From positions 1-26,063 of the forward strand of contig CAKUJT010000025.1 in NCBI GenBank assembly GCA_934661765.1: a stretch of 26,063 nt of DNA, given 5' to 3'. This document shows positions 14,997 through 22,536 of the stretch, piece by piece; the first letter of the stretch is position 1, and every line of letters begins with the position of its first letter. The position numbers and the translations under genes are program-made. Origin of the DNA: an uncultured Senegalimassilia sp. GTDB taxonomy: Bacteria; Actinomycetota; Coriobacteriia; Coriobacteriales; Eggerthellaceae. The notes below the pieces were generated by a model. It was given only the letters and a program-made list of their open reading frames with translations. It did no database searches and was not told the origin of the DNA.

Positions 14997-16346
14997 TTAT
15001 TTTCCCCGCAGCGGCAATACGACGGTAAATGTCGTTTTTCCGTCGCGGCTGTCTACGGTAATCTGGCCGTGGTGGGCAGTTGTGATGCTTTGGGCAATCG
15101 CCAGCCCTAAGCCGTAGCCGCCGCGTGTGCGGACGGTGTCAGTGCGGTAAAACCGCTCAAACAAGTGGCTCAATTCCTCCTTGCTCAGCGTCGCGCCGGT
15201 GTTGGCGACCCGCAGCACAGCGGTATTTTTTCGCCGCCGCAGCTGCAAACCGGCCTGCCCACCCACACCCGCATACTTGCAGGCATTGTCAAGTAAAATG
15301 GCTGTCAGCTGGGTCAGCTGCTTGGCGTCGCCCTCAACGGTCAGACCGGTGGCAATGTCGATATCCAGTGTGACGCCGCGCTCATAGGCGACCGAATCAA
15401 AGCTCAATGCCTCGCTCTCGACCGTCGTACTCAGGTCGACCGGCACAAAAGTCGGCTTGCGCAGCGCATCGGCGCGGGCAAGAAAAAGCATATCCTCCAC
15501 CAACTGGCGCATCCGGGCAGCCTCATCACGGACGCCGTCCAACCATTGCCGACGCTGGTCGGCGTCGGCTTGGGGGTGCTTTTCCAGCAGGTCGGCGTTT
15601 GCCATGATGACGGTCAGCGGTGTTTTCAGTTCATGGCTGGCATCGGCGATGAACTGCTTTTGCTGCTGCCATGCCCGTTCGACCGGGCGCAGCGACATCT
15701 GCGCCAACAGTGCGCTGATGCCCCAGAACGCCGCCAGCGCACAGACACCCACAACAGCCAGGCGCTTCGCCAGCCCCCACAGCGCCGTCCACTCTGCGGT
15801 GCGGTCGGCAAAAGCGACACGCTGTCCCTCCGGCGTGTGCTGGGCGAGGAAGCGCAGGTCGTATCCCGGCAGGATACCGCTTTCCTGCCCGGTCTGCTGC
15901 CACGCGGTCACAACGTCGGCCAGCGTCTCGTCGGTGATGCTCACCGCGTCTGTGTCGCTGTCGGTGATGGTGCCGCTGTCGTCCAGCAGCACCCAAAATA
16001 CCGCAATGTCCGCGCCGGGGGCATCGGGGACGTCGCTCTGCGCGGGTGGGGTGCCGGTTTGCGGCGTAGGTGCGCTCTTGTAGACGTTTTGTGTGTCGGG
16101 CGGCTGGTCGCCCTGTGGCTTATCGGGCGGAGACTGACCGATACCGGGACCGCTGCGAGGCGTGATGGCGGGTCGGGTGTCCTGTGCGGGGTTCTCCTGT
16201 GCGACGGCCTGCCGCAGGGCGGATTCGGTGCTGCTTTTCACCGAAAGCGCCGTTGAGACCATCAGGTAGCCGAACGCTGCCGCCAGCACCAGACTGACAA
16301 GCGCCATGTTTGTCAGGATGAATTTGCGGCGCAGGCGGCGGATCAC
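14997..16346 (-). CDS. Sensor histidine kinase (two membrane segments)
   Basis: 449 residues. TM1 about 10-35, an external region 36-195, TM2 about 196-217, then HisKA with the phospho-accepting H238 in DASHELKTPL, and a HATPase domain with the N box LLDNACKYAG and G box RGGYGLGLAIAQ. The first part of the external region (about 50-112) is a disordered Pro/Gln/Thr-rich stretch; the rest (112-190) is a compact sensor domain. The protein autophosphorylates and passes phosphate to the response regulator whose gene overlaps its start by 4 bp (ATGA). Notably, the secreted protein encoded upstream is also proline-rich. The signal is unknown. GC content is clearly higher than in the cargo. Confidence 0.93.
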   Translation of the reverse strand: MIRRLRRKFILTNMALVSLVLAAAFGYLMVSTALSVKSSTESALRQAVAQENPAQDTRPAITPRSGPGIGQSPPDKPQGDQPPDTQNVYKSAPTPQTGTPPAQSDVPDAPGADIAVFWVLLDDSGTITDSDTDAVSITDETLADVVTAWQQTGQESGILPGYDLRFLAQHTPEGQRVAFADRTAEWTALWGLAKRLAVVGVCALAAFWGISALLAQMSLRPVERAWQQQKQFIADASHELKTPLTVIMANADLLEKHPQADADQRRQWLDGVRDEAARMRQLVEDMLFLARADALRKPTFVPVDLSTTVESEALSFDSVAYERGVTLDIDIATGLTVEGDAKQLTQLTAILLDNACKYAGVGGQAGLQLRRRKNTAVLRVANTGATLSKEELSHLFERFYRTDTVRTRGGYGLGLAIAQSITTAHHGQITVDSRDGKTTFTVVLPLRGK

Positions 16347-17017
16347 GGCTGCACCTCCAGCCGGTAGCCGACCTTGCGCTGGGTGGCGATGGCGACCCGG
16401 CTGCCAAGAAAATGCAGCTTTTTGCGCAGAAAGCTGATATACGCTTCGACGTTGTTGTCCTCGGCGTCGGAATCATAGCCCCAGACGCGGGTCAGCAGCG
16501 TTTCCTTTGGCACAAGGACGCCGGGCGCGGCCAACAGCAGCTGCATGACCTCGAACTCCTTGTGGTTCAGCCGCACGCTGCGCGCCCCGCTGCACAGGTC
16601 GTAGGTGGCAAGCTTCAGCGTCAGATCCTGCCAGGTCAGTTCCTCCAGCTGCACCTCGCCGCGGCGGCGGGTCAGGGCACGCAGCCGCGCCAGCAATTCC
16701 TCCGGCAGAAAGGGCTTTGTCATGTAGTCGTCCGCGCCGCAGTCCAGCCCGTTTACCTTGTCATGTACATCGTCGCGGGCGGTCAGCATCAAAATCGGCG
16801 TGGCAATTTTCCTGCGCCGCAGACTGCGCGCGACCTCGAAGCCGTCCATGCCGGGCAGCATAACGTCCAGCACAATGGCGTCGTACCCGCCCGCCGCGCC
16901 GTAGTCCAGCCCGTCAGGGCCGGTGTAGACAGCCTCGGCCTGATATTTCTGCCCTTCGCAGATCTGCACCAGCGTGTCCGCCAGCCGTTTTTCATCCTCC
17001 ACAATCAGGATCCGCAT
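16343..17017 (-). CDS. OmpR/PhoB-family response regulator
   Basis: 224 residues. Receiver domain with acidic pocket E7-D8-E9 (VEDEKR), phospho-acceptor D51 (LDVMLPGMDG), switch Thr in LMLTARDD and the conserved Lys in MTKPFLPEEL. The C-terminal winged helix has LNHKEFEVMQLLL and VWGYDSDAEDNNVEAYISFL. It is encoded directly before its kinase with a 4-bp overlap. A -10 TATAAT (17044-17049, minus strand) lies upstream without an obvious -35. PhoB-type regulators bind pairs of 11-bp direct repeats; exactly such a pair is found before the secreted-protein gene (17777-17792), the likely target. Confidence 0.95.
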   Translation of the reverse strand: MRILIVEDEKRLADTLVQICEGQKYQAEAVYTGPDGLDYGAAGGYDAIVLDVMLPGMDGFEVARSLRRRKIATPILMLTARDDVHDKVNGLDCGADDYMTKPFLPEELLARLRALTRRRGEVQLEELTWQDLTLKLATYDLCSGARSVRLNHKEFEVMQLLLAAPGVLVPKETLLTRVWGYDSDAEDNNVEAYISFLRKKLHFLGSRVAIATQRKVGYRLEVQP

Positions 17018-17043
17018 GGTCGACCCCTCCCTATATTGACGCC

Positions 17044-17083
17044 ATTATACCACAAAAAGCTGCCGGGCGCGCGGCTCGGCAGC
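17044..17083 (-). terminator. Terminator of the secreted-protein gene, overlapping the regulator's -10 region
   Basis: Hairpin arms GCTGCCG (17059-17065) and CGGCAGC (17077-17083), with a T-run on the minus strand (17054-17058). A TATAAT for the response regulator follows immediately (17044-17049). Some read-through from the secreted-protein promoter would feed the regulator and kinase. Confidence 0.78.
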
Positions 17084-17090
17084 AATTTTA

Positions 17091-17699
17091 TCAGCCATTC
17101 ACAAGGACGGTGACGGCAACCACGCTGCCGTTTTCATCGCACTTGAGCAGCAGCAAACTGTCCACGGTGATGTCGGAGAGATCACCGCCGCTGACCGTGC
17201 CGTTGTCCTCGACCGTGATAACAGCGTTGCTCAGGTCATAAGTCGTAGTCTCAGCGCTGAAGGTCAGCTCCGGCGGGGTCTGATCGTCAGCGGGCTTTTC
17301 GGGGGCGTTGGCATCATCGGCGGGTTTCTCCGGCGGAGTCTCACCATCCGCAGGCTGCTGACCGTCGGCGGGCTTTTCGGGGGCGTTGGCGTCGTCGGCG
17401 GGTTTTTCCGGAGGGGTTTCACCGTCAGCGTGCTGCTGGGCATCGGCGGGCAGTTCGGGCTTCTCGGCCAGTGCCACGGTGACGGTGCTGCCGTCGATGG
17501 CCATGACCTTGCCGCTCAGTCCACCGTCCTGCGGGGCGACGGCTTCGGGGGTCAGTTCCTGCGTGGATTGCTCGGCGGTTGCCTCCTGCACGACGGCGGC
17601 GGGCTGGGCCGTGCTGACGCTTTCTGCGGGGGTGGCGGCGTTTGCGCCTGCAAAGAAAGCCATGATCGGGGCGGCTATAGCAGAAAATAAACGTTTCAT
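17091..17699 (-). CDS. Small secreted protein with proline-rich tandem repeats
   Basis: 202 residues. Signal peptide 1-21 (MKRLFSAIAAPIMAFFAGANA) with a likely cut after ANA; no lipobox. The mature protein has a strand-rich piece GKVMAIDGSTVTVALAE (63-79), then a low-complexity insert (81-143) with a 20-residue unit starting ADGETPPEKP present twice (91-110 and 117-136). A second strand-rich piece (148-200; ITVEDNGTVSGGDLSDITVD and on) follows. The two strand-rich parts together resemble DUF5666-like small beta domains, interrupted by the proline-rich linker; that match is my reading. It is exported and probably cell-wall associated or released. The ATG has AAGGAAGG upstream. It precedes the response regulator and kinase, which may control it. 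Confidence 0.85.
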   Translation of the reverse strand: MKRLFSAIAAPIMAFFAGANAATPAESVSTAQPAAVVQEATAEQSTQELTPEAVAPQDGGLSGKVMAIDGSTVTVALAEKPELPADAQQHADGETPPEKPADDANAPEKPADGQQPADGETPPEKPADDANAPEKPADDQTPPELTFSAETTTYDLSNAVITVEDNGTVSGGDLSDITVDSLLLLKCDENGSVVAVTVLVNG

Positions 17700-17760
17700 A
17701 GTGAAGTTCCTTCCTTTTCAGTAGTTTTGTATTGAGGGTGTTTTTCCTTTCAACACGCTC

Positions 17761-17792
17761 AGTATAAAACACAATACTGAAATTAGTCTGAA
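17761..17792 (-). promoter_or_regulatory. Promoter with a PhoB-type direct-repeat box for the secreted protein
   Basis: On the minus strand the -10 is TATACT (17761-17766). Where a -35 should be there is no consensus; instead TTCAG occurs twice exactly 11 bp apart (17777-17781 and 17788-17792). Two 11-bp-spaced half-sites about 10 bp ahead of the -10 is the layout of promoters activated by OmpR/PhoB regulators. Assigning the neighbouring regulator is inference. Confidence 0.6.
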
Positions 17793-17869
17793 AAAATCTT
17801 TTTGCTTTCTTACTTATTTGTGCGGGAAAAAATCTTATCAGACTCATGATCTGCAAAAGCCTGGTGCCG

Positions 17870-17923
17870 AAAAGACAGTGACCCCTGCTTGGCTGTTATG
17901 CCAAGTTGGAGTCACTGCCTTTT
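17870..17923 (-). terminator. Terminator downstream of the primase-helicase gene
   Basis: Outer arms AAAAGACAGTGAC (17870-17882) and GTCACTGCCTTTT (17911-17923) with one mismatch, enclosing an inner hairpin CTTGGC/GCCAAG. The minus strand ends in TCTTTT and the plus strand in a T/C-rich tail. It lies 48 bp past the primase-helicase stop, beyond palindrome P4. Confidence 0.8.
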
Positions 17924-17932
17924 CTCTTCTTT

Positions 17933-17963
17933 GAGATATTATGTCATCATGTCATAATATCTC
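17933..17963. repeat. Palindrome P4 (asymmetric variant)
   Basis: Core 17935-17961. The left arm is the standard GATATTATGTCAT, but the right arm is ATGTCATAATATC (ATGACA is expected), so one base pair of the dyad is broken. That right arm is the one found in P8. The dyad extends two bases each side. Confidence 0.93.
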
Positions 17964-17971
17964 CCCCGTTT

Positions 17972-19738
17972 TTACCGTATGATGTTTCTGCCTGTGCGCG
18001 GGGCGACTTTGGCAGCGCCGTCCCGGAACAGTTCCTTCTCCGGCTCATAGTCCAGCGGCACGCTCTCCCCCGTCGCGCCGAAGCGATTTTTCAAGATCGT
18101 CAACGCCAAATGGCGCGACCCGGTCTGACGCTCTTTGTCGGCATCGGTGCGGTATTTCAGCACCAGCAGCAGGTCGGCGCTGTACTCCACGCTGCCGGAT
18201 TCCTTGAACGCCGACAGGCCCGGCTCGGCACTGCCGGGGCGGTAGGCCTCACGGTTCAGGCTGGATGCGGCCACAACGGGCATATCGTACCGGCGTGCCA
18301 GCTGCTTGAGCATGGCGACGGCGGCGTCGGCTGTCTGCTTCTCGGTCATGCCCGCACGCGCCGGGGCGACAAGCTGTAAGTAATCCAGGAACAGCACCGG
18401 GCTTTCGTGCTGCTCACAGAACGCCGAAACCTTTTCATCCAAAAAAGCCGGGGTAAGCGGAGCGTCCGGCTCCCACAGCTCTACCCTGCCGCCGGTCTTT
18501 TGCCTGTACGCGGAAATCAGAGAACGTACTTTGTTTTCCAGCAGCTTGCCGTCCAGCAGGGGCCGCGCACGTTCTTTTGTACCGCGCACGGCGCTTTTGG
18601 CGATCAGCTCCATGCGGGACATCTCGATTGTTATAAACAGCACATTTCTCCCCGCAGCGGCCAGCGTATCGGCCATTTGCAGCATCAGGGAGGTTTTGCC
18701 CATGCTGGAAACCGCGCCCAGCACGGTCAGCCCGGCGTGCAGTCCGCCGTCGAGCGCCTTGTCCAAACCTGCGATACCCGTAGGCATCCCTGCAGTGCCA
18801 CCACGGCGGCTCAGATACGCAAGAAACTCGTCCTCCAGGGTCGGTTGCTGCTGTACCTCCTGCGCCGCTGCGGCGACCTCACAGACGGCTTGCAGCGCAT
18901 CTCTATTCTGCACTAATGCTTCGTTCACATCCTTACAGCCAACCGGTAAGGTCAGCACCTCGCAGGCAATACCACGGGCTGACAGCTGTTCCCGAAGGTT
19001 CTCGTTCATCCCCTGCCCTGCCGCGTCGGCATCCCCGGCAAGAATCATCTTCTCCGGCTTTGCTTCCCGTGCGGCCAACGCCTGTATCAACCGCCCGGTG
19101 TTGGCCGCACCGCAGAGCGCTACAGCTGGGAATCCCAATTCCTCTAAGGAAAGGGCATCAAAAATACCCTCCGTCACAAACAGCGCTTTCCCTGCCGCAC
19201 GTTCCATAGCAGCACCGTTCCATAGCTGCATCGCCCCGCGGCTGTTCTTATAGCGCGGTTCAGCATCCGGGTCAATGGCGCGGCGGCAGACGCTGCGGCA
19301 GACACCATCCACAAAAACCGGCAGCACCGCATAATCATTCTCGACCACCAAACCAAACCGCCGTACCGTTTCATCGGACAAGCCACGCCCGGTAAAGTAG
19401 GGGTCGGGCTTCCCTGCTCCTTCCTTATAAGGAAAAACCTGTGTCGGCTTCGCCGTGACCCGGATGACCTCGCCCCCGCCATAGCGCCGGTTGACTGCTT
19501 TTAGCTTAGACGGAAAATCCGTCAGATTTTCTTCCTGTCCCACTAAGTCAAAAACATCGTAGGTCACACCGCAGGCAAAGCAATGGACGGTCTGATTTTT
19601 TTCATTGTACCCCATAGAAGGGTGCGCATCCCGGTGCGCCGGGTTCAGGCAGGCGAACGGCTTATGCAGGGGCAGCCCGTGCTCCCGCAGCCATTGAGGC
19701 AGGCAGCTTTTTAAGGTTTTGGCATCCGTTTTTCTCAT
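17972..19738 (-). CDS. Plasmid primase-helicase (CHC2 zinc finger, TOPRIM, DnaB-like ATPase)
   Basis: 588 residues from the ATG at 19738, chosen because AGGAGAAG lies just upstream; an in-frame extension of 54 codons runs back into the iterons and is unlikely to be used. The zinc finger is C30, H35, C53 and C56 (CLNPAHRDAHPSM and HCFACG). A TOPRIM domain follows (VTEGIFDALSLEELG, LAGDADAAGQG). Then comes a DnaB/RecA-type helicase with Walker A GAVSSMGKTSLM, an EMSRMEL segment and Walker B PVLFLDYLQLV. Such fusions lay primers and unwind the fork for phage or plasmid replication, as in T7 gp4. Its gene lies directly behind the iterons and Rep in the same direction, so it belongs to the replicon core. 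Confidence 0.93.
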   Translation of the reverse strand: MRKTDAKTLKSCLPQWLREHGLPLHKPFACLNPAHRDAHPSMGYNEKNQTVHCFACGVTYDVFDLVGQEENLTDFPSKLKAVNRRYGGGEVIRVTAKPTQVFPYKEGAGKPDPYFTGRGLSDETVRRFGLVVENDYAVLPVFVDGVCRSVCRRAIDPDAEPRYKNSRGAMQLWNGAAMERAAGKALFVTEGIFDALSLEELGFPAVALCGAANTGRLIQALAAREAKPEKMILAGDADAAGQGMNENLREQLSARGIACEVLTLPVGCKDVNEALVQNRDALQAVCEVAAAAQEVQQQPTLEDEFLAYLSRRGGTAGMPTGIAGLDKALDGGLHAGLTVLGAVSSMGKTSLMLQMADTLAAAGRNVLFITIEMSRMELIAKSAVRGTKERARPLLDGKLLENKVRSLISAYRQKTGGRVELWEPDAPLTPAFLDEKVSAFCEQHESPVLFLDYLQLVAPARAGMTEKQTADAAVAMLKQLARRYDMPVVAASSLNREAYRPGSAEPGLSAFKESGSVEYSADLLLVLKYRTDADKERQTGSRHLALTILKNRFGATGESVPLDYEPEKELFRDGAAKVAPRTGRNIIR

Positions 19739-19804
19739 ATGAAAACTTCTCCTCTTACAGGGAAAAACTGTATCTTTTCCTCCTTGTAAAAAAGGGAAAG
19801 ATAT

Positions 19805-19831
19805 CATACAGTACTTACAGTACATACAGCA
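19805..19831 (+). repeat. Three tandem 9-bp repeats beside the origin
   Basis: CATACAGTA (19805-19813), CTTACAGTA (19814-19822) and CATACAGCA (19823-19831) lie head to tail between the iterons and the primase-helicase start. They could be part of the origin's unwinding region or an operator of the helicase gene. Confidence 0.75.
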
Positions 19832-19895
19832 CTTTTCAAAACGCGAAAAAGTACCGTTGAAATGTAAAAAAACAGGGGTTTTGCGGGGTGCTTGT

Positions 19896-20015
19896 GTCAT
19901 CAGTTGTGGGTTTGGCAGTCATCAGATGTAGCTTTGGTGGTCATCATTTGTAGCTTTGGTGGTCATCAAATGTGGCTTTGGTAAGGTTGTATTTGGTCAT
20001 CAGTTGTGGTTTTAA
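19896..20015 (+). repeat. Iteron array, probable replication origin (oriV)
   Basis: Five direct repeats starting GTCATCA at 19896, 19918, 19940, 19962 and 19996. The first four are exactly 22 bp apart; the fifth follows after a 12-bp insertion (34 bp). The unit reads roughly GTCATCANNTGTRGCTTTGG. Twenty-two-bp spacing (two helical turns) is typical of iterons bound by a plasmid Rep protein. The array lies just past the end of the rep gene and before the primase-helicase gene, a classic replicon core. Confidence 0.9.
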
Positions 20016-20023
20016 AATCGCAG

Positions 20024-21496
20024 CTATCGTATCATGTTCCGTTTGCGTGGTTTTTGCTTGTTTGGCTTGAAGCGGCCCTTATTCGTTTCGTCGGGCAAAG
20101 TCAGTTCGGGCGTTGGCGCAGGCTTGCGTGTGGTGCGGTCCAGCACGATCTCTACCCCGTCTACAACGCGCCCGGTGCGGGTGAAGCTGTACCCGCTGAT
20201 GTAATTCTGCTGGGTCAGATACTCGAGATAAATCTCTGTGTAGTTGCGCAGGCGCTGGCGGCGCTGCTTGATGGGCGACGGCTCGCCGAGCTCCTCATAG
20301 ATGGACGAGAACAAAATCTTGCGGCTCTGCAGACGGTTGTTCTGGTTCTTCATGCCCTCGATGCGGGTCAGCAGGTAGTTCTTCAGCACGATGATGGCGG
20401 GGGTATTGTTCAGGCTTGCCCCGGCCAGCGGAGAGTCCTCTGCAAAATGCACGTTCAAAAGGTCCATATCCACAAGAGAGATCTGCCGCTTGCTGGACGC
20501 ATACTGGAACAGCGGCGGCGTGTCGATGAGGAAGTACGCCTCGACCTCCCGCCCGTTGAGCACGGCGTTCATCCGGTTCATCGGCAAGAGATATTGCGAG
20601 AACGTCAGGCTCTGCAGGTTCTGCCCCTCTTTGATAAAGTGGGCGGCGGCCTCCTCGGTGCAATCCAGCGTGATGGTGGAGTGCCGCATAAATTCCAGCC
20701 GTTCACGGATGGTCTGGACGGCCTCCTCCCGCATACTGGGGTTTTCACTGCCAATCATGGCGCGGTACAGCATCGGGATGGTGAAATAAATCGTTCCCGC
20801 GATCAGCAGCGAGGAAACGCCGTTTAAGATGGCTTTATCAAAGTTCGTCAGGCTGCCGCCGCCATCCAACGCGAGGGTTTTCGGAAAATCCATCGTTACG
20901 ATGGTGGACACATTTTTCCCGGCGCTCTTGCCAACGTATACCTCGTTTTCCTCCTCCGGCAGCAGCTTGGGCAGATTGCGGAAGATGGAATCCGTCTGCA
21001 TACTGTACTGGGTCAGGGCGTTTTGGTTCGCTGAGGAAAGCAAGATACGCTCTGCCAAAGGTTCGCTTAACGCATTGCCGGAGGCAGAAAGCGCCCGTGT
21101 GGCGACGGCATAGCAGGTAAAGTAACAGGCAAGACCGGCGGGCAAGCCGACCAGTGCGCTTTTCAATGCCGCTTTGGCCAAAATCTGAATTTCAGTTTCT
21201 GGCATACTCAGATTGCCACCGATGGGGCGGGACAAAATCTCCATTTGCAGCGCAGCCTGCTTTGCCTGCATAAGCTGCGGGAAAAGAGGGTCATCGTCCG
21301 GTCTGTCCACATACGCGGTAAATAGACCGAGAAGCCCGCTCAGTGCCTGCTTTTCACTGACTTCGCTCTTGTACTTGTCCAAAAGATCGCGGTAGGTGAT
21401 AAGCGGCTCTTTCTTAAAAATGCGTGTGAGGATCGCCGCTTCTTCCGGGTGGGAATCCGGCTTGGGCGGCGGCAAAAATTCACTTTTTTTCGGCAC
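20024..21496 (-). CDS. Plasmid replication initiator (Rep), two winged-helix domains
   Basis: 490 residues from a GTG at 21496 with a strong AAGGAGGT nine bases upstream. Residues about 200-285 (VTMDFPKTLALDGG, SLTNFDKAILNGVSSLL, TIYFTIPMLYRAMIG) and about 340-460 (QNNRLQSRKILFSSIYEELG, then LRNYTEIYLEYLTQQNYI and SGYSFTRTGRVVDGVEIV) look like the tandem winged-helix domains of iteron-binding initiators. The first 190 residues are unusual: a helical region and a hydrophobic patch (ALVGLPAGLACYFTCYAVAT, about 118-137) of unknown role. Initiators of this two-domain layout normally need only 230-350 residues. The iterons lie right after its stop, and palindromes P5/P6 are in its upstream region, where initiator dimers often bind to autorepress. 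The basic tail is KPNKQKPRKRNMIR. Confidence 0.78.
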   Translation of the reverse strand: MPKKSEFLPPPKPDSHPEEAAILTRIFKKEPLITYRDLLDKYKSEVSEKQALSGLLGLFTAYVDRPDDDPLFPQLMQAKQAALQMEILSRPIGGNLSMPETEIQILAKAALKSALVGLPAGLACYFTCYAVATRALSASGNALSEPLAERILLSSANQNALTQYSMQTDSIFRNLPKLLPEEENEVYVGKSAGKNVSTIVTMDFPKTLALDGGGSLTNFDKAILNGVSSLLIAGTIYFTIPMLYRAMIGSENPSMREEAVQTIRERLEFMRHSTITLDCTEEAAAHFIKEGQNLQSLTFSQYLLPMNRMNAVLNGREVEAYFLIDTPPLFQYASSKRQISLVDMDLLNVHFAEDSPLAGASLNNTPAIIVLKNYLLTRIEGMKNQNNRLQSRKILFSSIYEELGEPSPIKQRRQRLRNYTEIYLEYLTQQNYISGYSFTRTGRVVDGVEIVLDRTTRKPAPTPELTLPDETNKGRFKPNKQKPRKRNMIR

Positions 21497-21516
21497 AGCC
21501 GACCTCCTTGCAAAAA

Positions 21517-21543
21517 GATATTATGTCATGGTGACATAATATC
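21517..21543. repeat. Palindrome P5, upstream of rep
   Basis: Twelve-bp arms GATATTATGTCA and its complement around TGG. It is 20 bp upstream of the rep start and about 6 bp from its ribosome binding site, so it is well placed to be a rep operator. Confidence 0.95.
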
Positions 21544-21570
21544 CTATTTGTATCGCCTCTATATTTACAG

Positions 21571-21597
21571 GATATTATGTCACCATGACATAATATC
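21571..21597. repeat. Palindrome P6, exact inverse of P5
   Basis: Same 12-bp arms around CCA, so P6 is the exact reverse complement of P5. The pair is separated by 27 bp (21544-21570), giving 54-bp centre-to-centre spacing, between rep and parB. Confidence 0.95.
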
Positions 21598-21632
21598 TCG
21601 CCAGGAAAGGCGGTTATTTGCGGGAAAGCTGC

Positions 21633-21652
21633 GGGCCGGGCATGCCCGGCCC
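21633..21652. repeat. GC-only palindrome resembling chromosomal REP elements
   Basis: A perfect 20-bp dyad GGGCCGGGCATGCCCGGCCC, 8 bp past the parB stop. On the minus strand the context is CTGTAGGGGCCGGGC, reminiscent of intergenic GTAGGGGCGGG-type repeats common on bacterial chromosomes. It has no T-run, so it is not a standard terminator, although it could stabilise the parAB mRNA end. Confidence 0.7.
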
Positions 21653-21660
21653 CTACAGGC

Positions 21661-22518
21661 TCAGCGGTGGGTGTGCAGCCATTCCTCGGCCATGCGGCGG
21701 AAATCCTCCTCCAGCGCGGCGGGCACGGTGACGGAAACGCGCACGGTCTGCGGCTCTGCCTGCAAGGCAGCATCCATCTGTTCCGGGGTCATGGCGGCGG
21801 TCAGCCTGGCCATTTTGGGGCCTGCCAGCTCGTCGGCGTGGTGGGCGGCTAAATACTTCTGGCTCTCGGCAGGGAAGTCCACCAAACGCAGCGCCGTTGT
21901 CAGCGGCAGCTTGCCGCCGTCCAGCAGCGTGAGCAGGCTGCCGTCCAGACTGCCCAGCCGCACATACCGCGCAATCTGGCGGGCGGAGAGGTTGTATTCT
22001 TCGCCGATCTGTTCATACTTTGATTTGCGCACGCCGTTCCTGCTGCGCTTTTTGCGCCCGGCCAGCGCGTACTTCTGGGAGATGCTCCGCGCCTTCTCCG
22101 ACGGCGTCAGCACGCGCTGCACATAGTTGGAATCGACGACGATCTCGTGCGCCTCGTCGGCGGTGATATCCGTCAGCACGGTGGCAGGGATGCGGCGATA
22201 TTTGTCCTCGCCGGTCTTTTCCAACAGGGCAGTGTAAGCCCGCACGCGGTTGTGGCCGGAGAGGATCATCAGCGCGCCGTCCGGTTGCTTCCAGACCACA
22301 ATGGGGTGCAGCAGGTCGTTGGCCCGGATGCTCTCGATCAGCTCCAACAGCTTGTCGTCTGGGAGCGGCGCATAAAAGTTCCAGTCAGCCGGGGCAGGGG
22401 AGAGCTTGTCCAGCGGCACTTCCTCCAGCCGCCGTGTGCCGGGCAGCTCGGCCATTAAAGAGGGGAGGGACACCGCGTCGGCAGCAGGGGAGACGACGGT
22501 CCGTTTTTTTAAAGCCAT
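21661..22518 (-). CDS. parB: ParB-family partition protein
   Basis: 285 residues. The ParB/Spo0J N-terminal domain (about 30-130) has the EEVPLDKLSPAP start, ELIESIRANDLLHPIVV and the CTP/nucleotide loop region SGHNRVRAYTAL. A central HTH (about 175-215, KYEQIGEEYNLSARQIARYV) follows, then a C-terminal dimerisation-like part. It binds centromere sites and works with ParA in plasmid segregation. It starts 18 bp after parA with AAAGGCGG upstream, forming a parAB operon. Palindromes P5 and P6 lie 64-144 bp beyond its stop codon, the usual place for a centromere; whether ParB binds them is untested. Confidence 0.93.
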   Translation of the reverse strand: MALKKRTVVSPAADAVSLPSLMAELPGTRRLEEVPLDKLSPAPADWNFYAPLPDDKLLELIESIRANDLLHPIVVWKQPDGALMILSGHNRVRAYTALLEKTGEDKYRRIPATVLTDITADEAHEIVVDSNYVQRVLTPSEKARSISQKYALAGRKKRSRNGVRKSKYEQIGEEYNLSARQIARYVRLGSLDGSLLTLLDGGKLPLTTALRLVDFPAESQKYLAAHHADELAGPKMARLTAAMTPEQMDAALQAEPQTVRVSVTVPAALEEDFRRMAEEWLHTHR

Positions 22519-22536
22519 ACAGTATTACCGCCTTTC

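Noticed and set aside
19739..19900. Longer primase-helicase starting at 19900
   Set aside because: The extension runs into the first iteron, has no ribosome site and is Cys/Phe-rich unlike the rest; the ATG at 19738 has AGGAG in the right place.
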